Shown: one piece after another, positions 19,360 to 28,049 of the stretch
Layout of the letters: each line of letters opens with the position of its first letter
Numbering within the stretch: position 1 is the first letter of the stretch
Origin: Prevotella sp. CAG:1092
Lineage (GTDB): Bacteria; Bacteroidota; Bacteroidia; Bacteroidales; Bacteroidaceae
Direction of reading: 5' to 3'
NCBI GenBank assembly: GCA_000436915.1
Contig: HF994128.1
Location: 59,205 to 123,204 of the forward strand
DNA length: 64,000 nucleotides
Program-made: the position numbers and the translations under genes
The notes under the pieces: generated by a model
Database searches by the model: none
The model's input: only the letters and a program-made list of their open reading frames with translations
Told to the model about the DNA's origin: nothing

Positions 19360-20739
19360 ATGGAAATTAAAGATATCAAGGCTGTTTATTTTGTTGGCGC
19401 AGGCGGCATAGGCATGAGCGCAATTGCGAGATATTTCATTCATAGAGGCATTGTGGTTGCCGGATACGATAAGACACCATCCAATCTCACCAAGCAACTG
19501 GAGAAAGAGGGTATGCTAATACACTACACAGAAGACGTAACGGAGATTCCTCATGCTTGCAAAGATCCAAAGACTTGCCTTGTGATATATACTCCTGCCA
19601 TTCCTGCAGAACACAAGGAACTAATATTCTTCCGTGAAGGCGGATTCGAAATACAAAAGAGAGCTCAAGTGCTTGGTACATTGACACGCACTCACAAGGG
19701 ACTATGCGTAGCAGGAACTCACGGCAAAACCACCACATCTACTATGTGTGCTCACATAATGCATCAAAGTAGTGTTGACTGCAATGCTTTCCTTGGCGGT
19801 ATATCAAAGAATTATGGCACTAACTATATTCTTTCCGACAGTAGCGACTATGTAGTGATAGAAGCTGATGAGTTCGACCGCTCATTCCATTGGTTAAGAC
19901 CATGGATGAGTGTGATAACAGCTACAGACCCTGACCATCTCGACATCTATGGCACCAAAGAAGCTTATCTCGAAAGCTTCCGTCACTATACAGAGTTGAT
20001 ACAACCAGGCGGCGCTTTAATCATACATACAGGTCTTGAGATGAAGCCTAACGTGCAAGAAGGAGTTAAGGTATACGAATACTCTATTGATAAAGGCGAT
20101 TTCCATGCAGAGAACATAAAGATTGATAATGGCAACATAACCTTCGACTTTATTTCTCCTATAGAATGTGTTAAGAATGTAGAGCTCGGCAACCCTGTAC
20201 CTATCAACATCTTAAATGGTGTAGCTGCTATGGCTATGGCTCAGCTCAACGGATGTTCAGCAGAAGAACTAAGATACGGCATGGCTACATATCGTGGCGT
20301 AGACCGTCGATTCGACTTCGCCATCAAAAACGACCGTCATGTGCTGATATCCGACTACGCTCATCATCCAAAGGAAATATTCCAGAGTGCAAAGAGTATA
20401 AAGCAACTATATAGCAACAGAAAGATTACCGCAATATTCCAACCTCACCTCTATACTCGCACTCGCGACTTCTATAAGGATTTTGCTGATGCATTAAGTC
20501 AGCTTGATGAGGTAATACTATGCGATATCTATCCTGCTCGCGAACAGCCAATACCAGGCGTAACAAGCAAACTAATATATGACAATCTCGCTGAAGGTGT
20601 AGAAAAGAGCATGGTGAAGACAGATGAGGTTCTCAACCTCGTAAAGAGCCGTGACTTTGATGTTCTTGTAATACTTGGAGCAGGCGACTTGGATAATCAA
20701 GTTCCTAAGATAGCAAAAATACTCGAAAGTAAAAAATGA
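19360..20739 (+). CDS. murC: UDP-N-acetylmuramate--L-alanine ligase
   Basis: 459 residues. The N-terminal nucleotide-binding motif GAGGIGMS is at about 13-20, and the ATP loop AGTHGKTTT at about 118-126. ATDPDHLDIYG and HHPKE further on are typical of MurC. It adds the first amino acid, L-alanine, to UDP-MurNAc. It overlaps ftsQ by 4 bp (ATGA), implying translational coupling. Confidence 0.96.
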   Translation: MEIKDIKAVYFVGAGGIGMSAIARYFIHRGIVVAGYDKTPSNLTKQLEKEGMLIHYTEDVTEIPHACKDPKTCLVIYTPAIPAEHKELIFFREGGFEIQKRAQVLGTLTRTHKGLCVAGTHGKTTTSTMCAHIMHQSSVDCNAFLGGISKNYGTNYILSDSSDYVVIEADEFDRSFHWLRPWMSVITATDPDHLDIYGTKEAYLESFRHYTELIQPGGALIIHTGLEMKPNVQEGVKVYEYSIDKGDFHAENIKIDNGNITFDFISPIECVKNVELGNPVPINILNGVAAMAMAQLNGCSAEELRYGMATYRGVDRRFDFAIKNDRHVLISDYAHHPKEIFQSAKSIKQLYSNRKITAIFQPHLYTRTRDFYKDFADALSQLDEVILCDIYPAREQPIPGVTSKLIYDNLAEGVEKSMVKTDEVLNLVKSRDFDVLVILGAGDLDNQVPKIAKILESKK

Positions 20740-21533
20740 AACTAAATTTGAAAAAAACAGGACTTGTCGTTATGGACATTGTTCTTGGAGCATACCTGAT
20801 ATTGGCTTTCACCGCGTTCAATAAACCCGATGAAAAGTCAAAGATGTGCACCAAGGTAAACATCAATATCCAAGACGAGAGCACCAATGGTTTCATCAAC
20901 GCCAAAGAGATAAAAAACAGACTGGAAAAACAGCACCAATACCCACTGTCGAAAAAGATGATTGACATCAACACCCGACAGATAGAAGAAAGCCTTAAGC
21001 GATCTGCTTTCGTAAAAACAGCAGAATGCTACAAGACACAAGATGGTACTGTATGTATAACACTTACCCAGCGTATGCCTATTGTGAGGATAAAGTCTGT
21101 GAATGGCGATGACTACTACGTAGACGACAAAAACAGTATCATGCCAAACTCACATTACACCTCAGACCTCATTATCGCTACAGGCTATGTGTCAAGGGCT
21201 TATGCACAAAACTATATAGCACATTTAGCAAATACTCTAATGGAAAACGACTTCTGGAAAAACCAGATTGAGCAGATCAACGTTACTCCAGACTACGGAA
21301 TAGAGTTAGTGCCACGTGTAGGCAACCATATTGTATATATAGGACAATTACCAAAGTGCACCGATAAGAACAAAAGAGGAGAAGAAATTAAAACCTTCGT
21401 TGACAAGAAATTGAATCGATTAAGAAAATTCTACCTTTATGGACTTTCACAGGCAGGCTGGAACAAATACTCATACATAAATCTGGAATTTGACAACCAG
21501 ATAATATGCAAGAAAAGAAGTAAAAATCTGTAA
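20736..21533 (+). CDS. ftsQ: Cell division protein FtsQ
   Basis: 265 residues with a short cytoplasmic N-terminus, one membrane segment (about 10-28) and a periplasmic POTRA-like plus beta domain. The assignment rests on topology and on its place between murC and ftsA. Motifs such as FVKTAECYKTQDGTVCITL and RMPIVRI match the POTRA-beta junction of FtsQ. It links FtsL and FtsB-like proteins to the rest of the divisome. Confidence 0.9.
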   Translation: MKLNLKKTGLVVMDIVLGAYLILAFTAFNKPDEKSKMCTKVNINIQDESTNGFINAKEIKNRLEKQHQYPLSKKMIDINTRQIEESLKRSAFVKTAECYKTQDGTVCITLTQRMPIVRIKSVNGDDYYVDDKNSIMPNSHYTSDLIIATGYVSRAYAQNYIAHLANTLMENDFWKNQIEQINVTPDYGIELVPRVGNHIVYIGQLPKCTDKNKRGEEIKTFVDKKLNRLRKFYLYGLSQAGWNKYSYINLEFDNQIICKKRSKNL

Positions 21534-21559
21534 CCCGAACCGAAAACGTAATATAGTGT

Positions 21560-22999
21560 ATGGCTGAATTTATTGTAGCAATAGAACTTGGGTCGTCTAA
21601 GATGACCGGAATTGCAGGAAAGAAAAACCTAGACGGTAGCTTTAATATTCTCGCTGTCGTTAAGGAGGAGAATATAGATTGCATCCGCAAGGGTATAATC
21701 TATAATGAAGATAAGACTATTCAATCTCTCACCAACATCATCAAAAAGCTTGAAGCCAGCCTTAAGACAAAAATCAAGCAAGTATATGTTGGTGTAGGTG
21801 GTCAGTCTATCCGTAGTGTTAAAAGCACAAACATTAAAACACTTCCTGTCGAGACCACAGTGTCGCAGGATATGATAAACGAGCTCATGGATGCCAACCG
21901 CAACATGTCATACCCTGAGCAAGAGATTCTTGATGCAGTAACATTGGAATACAAGGTTGACGCACAATACCAAATCGACCCTGTAGGTATCCAATGCTCA
22001 CGCCTTGAAGGCAATTTCCTCAATATACTTTGGAGAAAAACTTTCTATCGCAAGCTCAACAAATGTTTCGACAATGCAGGTATAGCCATCGCTGAGATGT
22101 ATCTTGCTCCTTTAGCTCTTGCCGAAAGTGTGCTCACTCCTGCTGAAAAGCGCTCGGGATGTTTGTTAGTTGACCTTGGTGCTGATACCACAACAGTATC
22201 AATATATTCAAAGAACATTCTTCGCCATCTTGCAGTAATCCCTCTTGGTGGAAACAATATCACAAAGGATATTGCTTCGCTGCAAATCGAAGAGAAGGAT
22301 GCTGAAAAGATGAAGCTTGAATATGGAAGTGCCTTCACCGACAACAACGATATTGACAACAGCAAGAAATATCCTATCGACAACGACCGTAATGTAGATT
22401 GCAGAAAGTTTATCGATATTGTAGAAGCTCGTACACAGGAAATCGTTGAGAATGTATACTCACAGATTCCAAGCGAATATATCGACAAATTGCTTGGTGG
22501 CATAATCCTCACTGGTGGTGGTTCTAATATGAAGAACATTGAGGTTGCATTCCGCAACATCACTCATATGGACAAAATTAGGATTGCCAAGTTTGTTCAT
22601 CAAACTATAAATTCTAACAGCCCAAGCATCACAGCTCAAGATGGCACTATGAACACGGTATTGGCTATTTTAGCTAAGGGCGACATGAATTGTGCTGGCG
22701 ACGAATTGTCTAACGACCTATTCAACAACAATGTCGACACCCGTTCTAATGCCACTGTTCTCCCTGCAGATACTCCTAAAACTCCACGCACTCCAGGAAC
22801 AGGCGTAGTGATGACAGAGGCAGAAAAGAAAGCTAAGGAAGAGGAAGAAGCTCGAAAGAAAAAAGAGGCTGAAGAAGAAAAGCGTAGAAAGGAAGAAGAG
22901 GCACGTTTGGAAAAAGAACGTCGCGAAAACTCTCCTGCTCACAAAATGTTCAGAGGCATTAAGAACTTCCTCAAGAAGGTTACTGAAGAGGAGGAGTAA
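21560..22999 (+). CDS. ftsA: Cell division protein FtsA
   Basis: 479 residues, actin-like. The phosphate 1 loop IVAIELGSSKMTGI is at the N-terminus, LLVDLGADTTTVS forms phosphate loop 2 and GGIILTGGGSNMKN the adenosine loop. A charged Glu/Lys/Arg linker (about 420-455) precedes a C-terminal amphipathic helix (HKMFRGIKNFLKK) that anchors FtsZ filaments to the membrane. The long charged linker is unusual compared with E. coli FtsA. ftsZ follows after 41 bp. Confidence 0.95.
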   Translation: MAEFIVAIELGSSKMTGIAGKKNLDGSFNILAVVKEENIDCIRKGIIYNEDKTIQSLTNIIKKLEASLKTKIKQVYVGVGGQSIRSVKSTNIKTLPVETTVSQDMINELMDANRNMSYPEQEILDAVTLEYKVDAQYQIDPVGIQCSRLEGNFLNILWRKTFYRKLNKCFDNAGIAIAEMYLAPLALAESVLTPAEKRSGCLLVDLGADTTTVSIYSKNILRHLAVIPLGGNNITKDIASLQIEEKDAEKMKLEYGSAFTDNNDIDNSKKYPIDNDRNVDCRKFIDIVEARTQEIVENVYSQIPSEYIDKLLGGIILTGGGSNMKNIEVAFRNITHMDKIRIAKFVHQTINSNSPSITAQDGTMNTVLAILAKGDMNCAGDELSNDLFNNNVDTRSNATVLPADTPKTPRTPGTGVVMTEAEKKAKEEEEARKKKEAEEEKRRKEEEARLEKERRENSPAHKMFRGIKNFLKKVTEEEE

Positions 23000-23040
23000 A
23001 CCCATAATTCTAAACAACAAACGCATAATACATAGTTTAT

Positions 23041-24372
23041 ATGGCTGACAATAATAACAAACCTACTATCCTCGACTTCGGCGAGGAAGAAAAAGGTAAT
23101 AGCATAATAAAGGTCATCGGTGTAGGTGGTGGCGGTGGCAATGCCGTAAACCACATGTACCGTGATGGCATCCATGATGTTACATTCGTACTTTGTAACA
23201 CAGACAACCAGGCGCTCAACGACTCTCCTGTTCCTGTACACCTGCAGCTTGGCAAAGAAGGACTTGGAGCTGGCAACAAGCCAGAACGTGCTCGTCAAGC
23301 AGCTGAAGAAACCATCGACGACATCAGAAACATGCTTAATGATGGTACAAAAATGGCTTTCATCACTGCAGGTATGGGTGGTGGAACTGGTACAGGTGCA
23401 GCTCCTGTCATCGCTCGTGTTAGCAAGGATATGGGTATCCTTACTGTTGGTATCGTAACAATACCTTTCAAGTTTGAAGGTCCAAAGAAAATCGACCAGG
23501 CTCTCGATGGTGTTGAGCAAATGGCTAAGCATGTAGACGCCTTGCTCGTTATCAACAACGAACGTTTGCGCGAGATATATCCCGACCTTGCTGTACTTGA
23601 TGCTTTTGCTAAGGCCGACGACACATTGAGCGTAGCTGCTAAGAGTATTGCTGAGATCATTACCGTTCACGGACTCATCAACCTTGACTTCAACGATGTT
23701 AAGACAGTGCTTAAAGATGGCGGTGTAGCTATAATGAGTACAGGTTTCGGACAGGGAGAAGGCAGAGTAAAGAATGCTATAGAAGATGCCCTCAACTCTC
23801 CTTTGCTCAACGACAACGATGTATTCAATTCTAAGAAGATTCTTCTTTCTATAACCTTCTCAAGCAATCAAGGCAAGTCGGCTGGTCTTACCATGGACGA
23901 GATGAATGACGTCAACGACTTCATGGCTAAGTTTGGCGACGACTTCGAACTCAAATGGGGATTGGCTCTCGATCCAGATCTTGAAGATAAGGTTAAGGTT
24001 ACCATCCTTGCAACAGGTTTCGGTATCGAAGATGTTGACGGAATGAGCAACCACAACCAAAAGCGCACACAGGAAGAGGCTGACCGCAGAGCAGAAGAGG
24101 CTGAGAAGAAGGCTGAAAAGCAAGATAGACGCAACAGATATTATAGAGACGACCCTAAGACACAAAACAAGCGTCGTCCACACATATATCTTTTCCGTCA
24201 GGAAGACCTCGACAACGAAGATGTAATCCTTGCTGTAGAGAATACTCCTACCTACAAGCGTACACGTCAAACACTTGAAGAAATTCGTCGCCAGGCAAGT
24301 GGTATCACTATGGCTACCGAAGACAAGAAAGAACCAGTACAGGGCGTAATCAGTTTCTCAGACGAGGGATAA
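23041..24372 (+). CDS. ftsZ: Cell division protein FtsZ
   Basis: 443 residues. The tubulin-like GTP-binding signature GGGTGTG is at 113-119, and the N-terminal loop VIGVGGGGGNAVNHM is intact. The C-terminal linker (about 335-400) is rich in Glu, Arg and Lys. A TPTYKRTR segment stands where the conserved C-terminal peptide is expected, followed by about 35 more residues. It forms the Z-ring. It is the last gene of the cluster, with a terminator 30 bp downstream. Confidence 0.97.
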   Translation: MADNNNKPTILDFGEEEKGNSIIKVIGVGGGGGNAVNHMYRDGIHDVTFVLCNTDNQALNDSPVPVHLQLGKEGLGAGNKPERARQAAEETIDDIRNMLNDGTKMAFITAGMGGGTGTGAAPVIARVSKDMGILTVGIVTIPFKFEGPKKIDQALDGVEQMAKHVDALLVINNERLREIYPDLAVLDAFAKADDTLSVAAKSIAEIITVHGLINLDFNDVKTVLKDGGVAIMSTGFGQGEGRVKNAIEDALNSPLLNDNDVFNSKKILLSITFSSNQGKSAGLTMDEMNDVNDFMAKFGDDFELKWGLALDPDLEDKVKVTILATGFGIEDVDGMSNHNQKRTQEEADRRAEEAEKKAEKQDRRNRYYRDDPKTQNKRRPHIYLFRQEDLDNEDVILAVENTPTYKRTRQTLEEIRRQASGITMATEDKKEPVQGVISFSDEG

Positions 24373-24402
24373 AGATTATCGTTAACGGTCAAACACTATA
24401 AT

Positions 24403-24450
24403 AAAGACATATAGTAGCATCGCATGGTGCAACTATATGTCTTTTCTTTT
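24403..24450. terminator. Terminator after ftsZ, convergent with recO
   Basis: Inverted repeat AAAGACATATAGT (24403-24415) and ACTATATGTCTTT (24432-24444), with further inner pairing around a GCAT loop, followed by a T-rich run. It lies between convergent ftsZ and recO. Confidence 0.85.
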
Positions 24451-24488
24451 ATGCCTACGTTATATATTATAGCGCTTTATAAAATATA

Positions 24489-25211
24489 TCAAAACAACTC
24501 TCTCAAAACATCAAGAGTATGCATCTCTGGGAAACTTGGTACATGGATGCTATAGTATTTCAGCAATACATCAAGCAATTGGTTGCGCTCTTGCCTTGAC
24601 ATTTTGAAAAGATGCATATTCTCATAATTCATTCTTAGCAATGTCAACATCTTGCTTGCATCATTAGGCAACAACACGTCGGGATGAAAAGGATTTGATA
24701 TACAAAATGTTCCGCTACGCAAATCGAAACAACAACCTTCTGTATAATCCTCTACGTTGGGCGAAAAACCAACAAACTTTGCAAGCCTCATCATAAAGAC
24801 AAGATGGAAGTTGGAAATATGCTCTTCCTTACCATCAAGCCACTCCAAACTCGACCTTATATAATTATATAATAATGAGTTGCGCTGCTCATCCCTCGTA
24901 ACGGCACAGAGAAATTCAGACAGAAACATCACGATACACATTTTCGAAGGATCTGTCATCATTGAACTATAAGGAAAAGCCAACGATGCAGACTTCAACG
25001 ATTGCAGACTTCTGGTCTGTCTCACATCAAGTTCAATATCAAGCAAAGTGAACGGTTGAAAGAATGAGCGACGAAAACGAGCCTTAGGAGAATTGGAAAC
25101 AGATGCCACTACCGACACTCGTCCCAATTCCTCAGTAAATAGGTCAATAATAAATTTATTATCCCCATATTTCACCATTTTAAGCACTAACGCTTGTGTT
25201 TTTGTCAACAT
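24489..25211 (-). CDS. recO: DNA repair protein RecO
   Basis: 240 residues from the ATG at 25211 (start MLTKTQALVLKM). It has an N-terminal OB-fold and a helical C-terminal domain, and acts with RecR and RecF to load RecA on gapped DNA. A longer frame to 25241 would start upstream of the promoter element at 25219-25226, so it is rejected. The zinc-type Cys cluster of some RecO proteins is reduced here to a CCFDLRSGTF-type loop. The usual RecO length is about 240 residues. Confidence 0.92.
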   Translation of the reverse strand: MLTKTQALVLKMVKYGDNKFIIDLFTEELGRVSVVASVSNSPKARFRRSFFQPFTLLDIELDVRQTRSLQSLKSASLAFPYSSMMTDPSKMCIVMFLSEFLCAVTRDEQRNSLLYNYIRSSLEWLDGKEEHISNFHLVFMMRLAKFVGFSPNVEDYTEGCCFDLRSGTFCISNPFHPDVLLPNDASKMLTLLRMNYENMHLFKMSRQERNQLLDVLLKYYSIHVPSFPEMHTLDVLRELF

Positions 25212-25218
25212 ATCAGTG

Positions 25219-25226
25219 CAAAAGTA
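25219..25226 (-). promoter_or_regulatory. recO promoter -7 element
   Basis: The minus strand reads TACTTTTG, ending eight bases before the chosen recO ATG. It fixes the start codon at 25211 and implies a very short or absent leader. Confidence 0.6.
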
Positions 25227-25289
25227 CAAAAAATCAAGCATTTATGAAAAATTTCTCTCGAAAAATTTGCAGCATTAAAATAAATGCAG

Positions 25290-25297
25290 TACCTTTG
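25290..25297 (+). promoter_or_regulatory. tRNA-Glu / rpsT promoter -7 element
   Basis: TACCTTTG, followed by CATCC. The same 13 bases, TACCTTTGCATCC, also precede the tRNA-Met gene at 57345-57357. Confidence 0.65.
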
Positions 25298-25316
25298 CAT
25301 CCGCTAAATAAACCAT

Positions 25317-25388
25317 GGTCCCTTCGTCTATCGGTTAGGACGAGAGATTTTCATTCTCTAAAGAGCAGTTCGATTCTGCTAGGGACTA
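25317..25388 (+). tRNA. tRNA-Glu (anticodon TTC)
   Basis: 72 nt. Acceptor GGTCCCT pairs with AGGGACT (first pair G-T), the D arm contains GTCTATCGGTTAGGAC, the anticodon stem is AGAGA/TCTCT with loop TTTTCAT giving TTC, and the T arm contains GTTCGATTC. No CCA is encoded (ACA follows). Confidence 0.95.
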
Positions 25389-25415
25389 CAAGAAAATAAA
25401 AAGAATAAGATAAAG

Positions 25416-25670
25416 ATGGCAAATCACAAATCATCAGTTAAAAGAATTCGTCAGACGAAGACTAAGACTTTGCACAATAAGTATTATGCAAAGACAATGC
25501 GCAACGCTGTACGTAAGCTTCGCGCTATGACTGACAAGGAAGAGGCTGTAAAGCTCTATCCTACAGTACAGAAGATGCTTGACAAGTTGGCTAAGACCAA
25601 CATCATCCACAAGAACAAGGCTGCAAACTTGAAGTCAAGCCTCGCCCTTCACATCAACAGCTTGGGCTAA
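25416..25670 (+). CDS. rpsT: 30S ribosomal protein S20
   Basis: 84 residues, highly basic. It starts [13 protein letters not shown] and ends [12 protein letters not shown], matching bacterial S20, which binds 16S rRNA early in small-subunit assembly. The gene is 27 bp after tRNA-Glu with no promoter element or terminator between them, so both probably come from one transcript. Confidence 0.96.
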   Translation: MANHKSSVKRIRQTKTKTLHNKYYAKTMRNAVRKLRAMTDKEEAVKLYPTVQKMLDKLAKTNIIHKNKAANLKSSLALHINSLG

Positions 25671-25708
25671 TTATAGGCTTTGGCTGCAAATGGCAGACAA
25701 AAGATAAA

Positions 25709-25745
25709 TAGGTCATAAACCTTGCGGTTTATGACCTAATTCTTT
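25709..25745 (+). terminator. Terminator after rpsT
   Basis: Perfect 13-bp stem TAGGTCATAAACC / GGTTTATGACCTA with a TTGC loop, followed by AATTCTTTTT. Confidence 0.9.
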
Positions 25746-25804
25746 TTATACACCCACCATTTCGTAACACATCAATTGCCAACGACTCAGATTAAGGGCA
25801 AAAA

Positions 25805-25886
25805 AGTATCACGTGATACTTCGCAAAGTATCACGTGATACTTTGCAAAGTAATACGTAATACTTGGGCAAGTATCATATGATACT
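25805..25886. repeat. Array of four 16-bp palindromes spaced exactly 22 bp, upstream of gyrB
   Basis: Units start at 25805, 25827, 25849 and 25871. Units 1 and 2 are AGTATCACGTGATACT, unit 3 AGTAATACGTAATACT (one mismatched pair) and unit 4 AGTATCATATGATACT. Unit 2 extends to a 24-bp perfect palindrome (25823-25846). The centre varies but symmetry is kept in three of four. The array lies between the rpsT terminator and the gyrB promoter; the remainder of 25671-25995 shows nothing else. Confidence 0.9.
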
Positions 25887-25964
25887 TTTTTATGGCTATT
25901 TTTTAAAGATTTATTATATCAAAAATCAACCTTGAAAATATTTCGCTAATTCAATTATTTTTTA

Positions 25965-25972
25965 TATCTTTG
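25965..25972 (+). promoter_or_regulatory. gyrB promoter -7 element
   Basis: TATCTTTG, 23 bp before the gyrB ATG and 78 bp after the last palindrome of the array. Confidence 0.65.
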
Positions 25973-25995
25973 CACAATATAAGCATTATATAAAA

Positions 25996-27966
25996 ATGGA
26001 AGAAAATCAGAACACAGAAAATAATTATTCCGCCAGTAACATCCAGGTGCTGGAAGGTCTTGAGGCCGTTCGCAAGCGTCCTGCCATGTATATTGGCGAT
26101 ATTAGTGAGAAAGGTCTTCACCATCTTGTAAATGAGACTGTCGACAACTCTATCGACGAGGCTATGGCTGGTTATTGTACCGATATCGAGGTTACAATCA
26201 ACGAAGACGAGTCTATCACCGTACAAGACAACGGTCGTGGTATCCCTGTTGATATGCACGAGAAGTTACACAAGAGCGCCCTTGAGGTAGTAATGACTGT
26301 GCTCCATGCCGGAGGTAAGTTCGACAAGGGTTCTTACAAGGTCAGCGGTGGTCTCCATGGTGTTGGTGTAAGCTGTGTTAACGCGTTGTCTACCCACATG
26401 ATGTCACAGGTATTCCGCAATGGCAAAATCTATCAGCAGGAATACGAGAAAGGAAAGCCTTTGTATCCTGTAAAGGTGGTTGGCGAAACCAATCTCAGAG
26501 GTACTCGCCAACAGTTCTGGCCAGATCCAACAATCTTCACTACCACACACTATCAGTGGGATATCATCGCACGCCGTATGCGTGAGCTTGCTTACCTTAA
26601 CGCAGGTATCCGCATCACTCTTCGCGACCTTCGTCCAGACGAGGAAGGCAAGACAAAGGAAGAAGTTTTCCATGCAAAGGATGGTTTGAAGGAGTTTGTT
26701 CGCTACGTAGACCGTCACCGTCAGCACTTGTTCGACGATGTAATCTATCTCAAGACAGAGAAAAACAATATTCCTATCGAGGTGGCTGTTATGTACAACA
26801 CCGACTATTCAGAGAATATCCACTCATACGTCAACAATATCAACACCATAGAGGGCGGTACTCACCTCACAGGTTTCCGTATGGCTCTCACCCGCACTCT
26901 GAAAGCTTATGCAGAAGCCGACCCTACTATCTCTAAGCAGATAGAGAAGGCAAAGGTAGATATTGCGCCAGAAGATTTCCGTGAAGGTCTTACTGCAGTT
27001 ATCTCCATCAAGGTTGCCGAACCACAGTTCGAAGGTCAGACAAAGACAAAGCTTGGCAATAGCGAGGTGCAGGGTGCCGTTCAGCAGGCTGTTAACGAGG
27101 CCCTCTCTTACTATCTTGAGGAGCATCCTACAGAGGCTAAGCAGATTTGCGAAAAGGTGGTACTTGCTGCTACAGCTCGTATCGCAGCACGCAAGGCTCG
27201 CGAGAGCGTACAGCGCAAGACTGTTATGACAGGTGGTGGATTGCCAGGCAAGCTTGCCGACTGCTCTAACAAGGATCCAAAGAATTGCGAAATATTCCTC
27301 GTCGAGGGTGACTCTGCGGGAGGTTCTGCTAAGCAGGGACGCGACCGCTATACACAAGCCATTCTTCCATTACGCGGAAAAATTCTTAACGTAGAAAAGG
27401 TACAATGGCACAAGGTATTCGAGGCTGAGTCTGTAATGAATATCATCCAGTCTATCGGAGTCCGCTTCGGTGTAGATGGCGAAGATTCTAAGGAGGCTAA
27501 CACTGAAAAGTTGCGCTACGACAAGATTATCATCATGACCGATGCCGATGTCGATGGTTCTCACATCGACACACTTATCATGACATTGTTCTATCGCTTC
27601 ATGCCTAAGGTTATTCAGGAAGGTCACCTCTACATCGCTACTCCTCCATTGTATAAGTGTACATACAAGAAATTCAGCGAGTATTGCTACACCGAGCAGC
27701 AGCGCCAGGCTTTCATCGACAAATATGTTGATGGTCGCGACGACGACAAGGCTTTGCACACACAGCGCTACAAAGGTCTTGGTGAGATGAACCCTTCACA
27801 GCTTTGGGAAACCACAATGGATCCTAAGAGCCGTCTGCTGAAGCAGGTTACTATCGAGAATGCTGCCGAGGCTGATGAGATTTTCTCTATGCTTATGGGC
27901 GACGATGTAGAGCCACGTCGTGAATTCATAGAGAAGAATGCTACATATGCTAATATCGACGCATAA
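25996..27966 (+). CDS. gyrB: DNA gyrase subunit B
   Basis: 656 residues. The GHKL ATPase domain shows ETVDNSIDEAMAG, the DNGRGIP motif and GGLHGVGVSCVNALS. The TOPRIM domain has FLVEGDSAGGSAKQGRD and TDADVDGSHI, and the C-terminal part has YKGLGEMNP. Gyrase uses ATP to introduce negative supercoils. GyrB is preferred over ParE because of these motif forms and the full tail. The palindrome array directly upstream may relate to its control, which is inference. Confidence 0.95.
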   Translation: MEENQNTENNYSASNIQVLEGLEAVRKRPAMYIGDISEKGLHHLVNETVDNSIDEAMAGYCTDIEVTINEDESITVQDNGRGIPVDMHEKLHKSALEVVMTVLHAGGKFDKGSYKVSGGLHGVGVSCVNALSTHMMSQVFRNGKIYQQEYEKGKPLYPVKVVGETNLRGTRQQFWPDPTIFTTTHYQWDIIARRMRELAYLNAGIRITLRDLRPDEEGKTKEEVFHAKDGLKEFVRYVDRHRQHLFDDVIYLKTEKNNIPIEVAVMYNTDYSENIHSYVNNINTIEGGTHLTGFRMALTRTLKAYAEADPTISKQIEKAKVDIAPEDFREGLTAVISIKVAEPQFEGQTKTKLGNSEVQGAVQQAVNEALSYYLEEHPTEAKQICEKVVLAATARIAARKARESVQRKTVMTGGGLPGKLADCSNKDPKNCEIFLVEGDSAGGSAKQGRDRYTQAILPLRGKILNVEKVQWHKVFEAESVMNIIQSIGVRFGVDGEDSKEANTEKLRYDKIIIMTDADVDGSHIDTLIMTLFYRFMPKVIQEGHLYIATPPLYKCTYKKFSEYCYTEQQRQAFIDKYVDGRDDDKALHTQRYKGLGEMNPSQLWETTMDPKSRLLKQVTIENAAEADEIFSMLMGDDVEPRREFIEKNATYANIDA

Positions 27967-27984
27967 TTATCAAACAATAATACT

Positions 27985-28030
27985 AAAAGGGAACTCTGTA
28001 GGGCCACAATGGCTTCAGGGTTCCCTTTTT
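27985..28030 (+). terminator. Terminator after gyrB
   Basis: Outer stem AAAAGGGAAC / GTTCCCTTTT with a branched inner part (CTG..CAG, GGCC..GGCT), followed by T residues. It ends only 20 bp before the fucosidase start. Confidence 0.85.
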
Positions 28031-28049
28031 AAAAATCCTTTAAGCAGTA

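Noticed and set aside
25805..25886. CRISPR array as explanation for the 22-bp repeats
   Set aside because: The units are palindromes with 6-bp gaps, far too short for spacers, and no cas gene is near.
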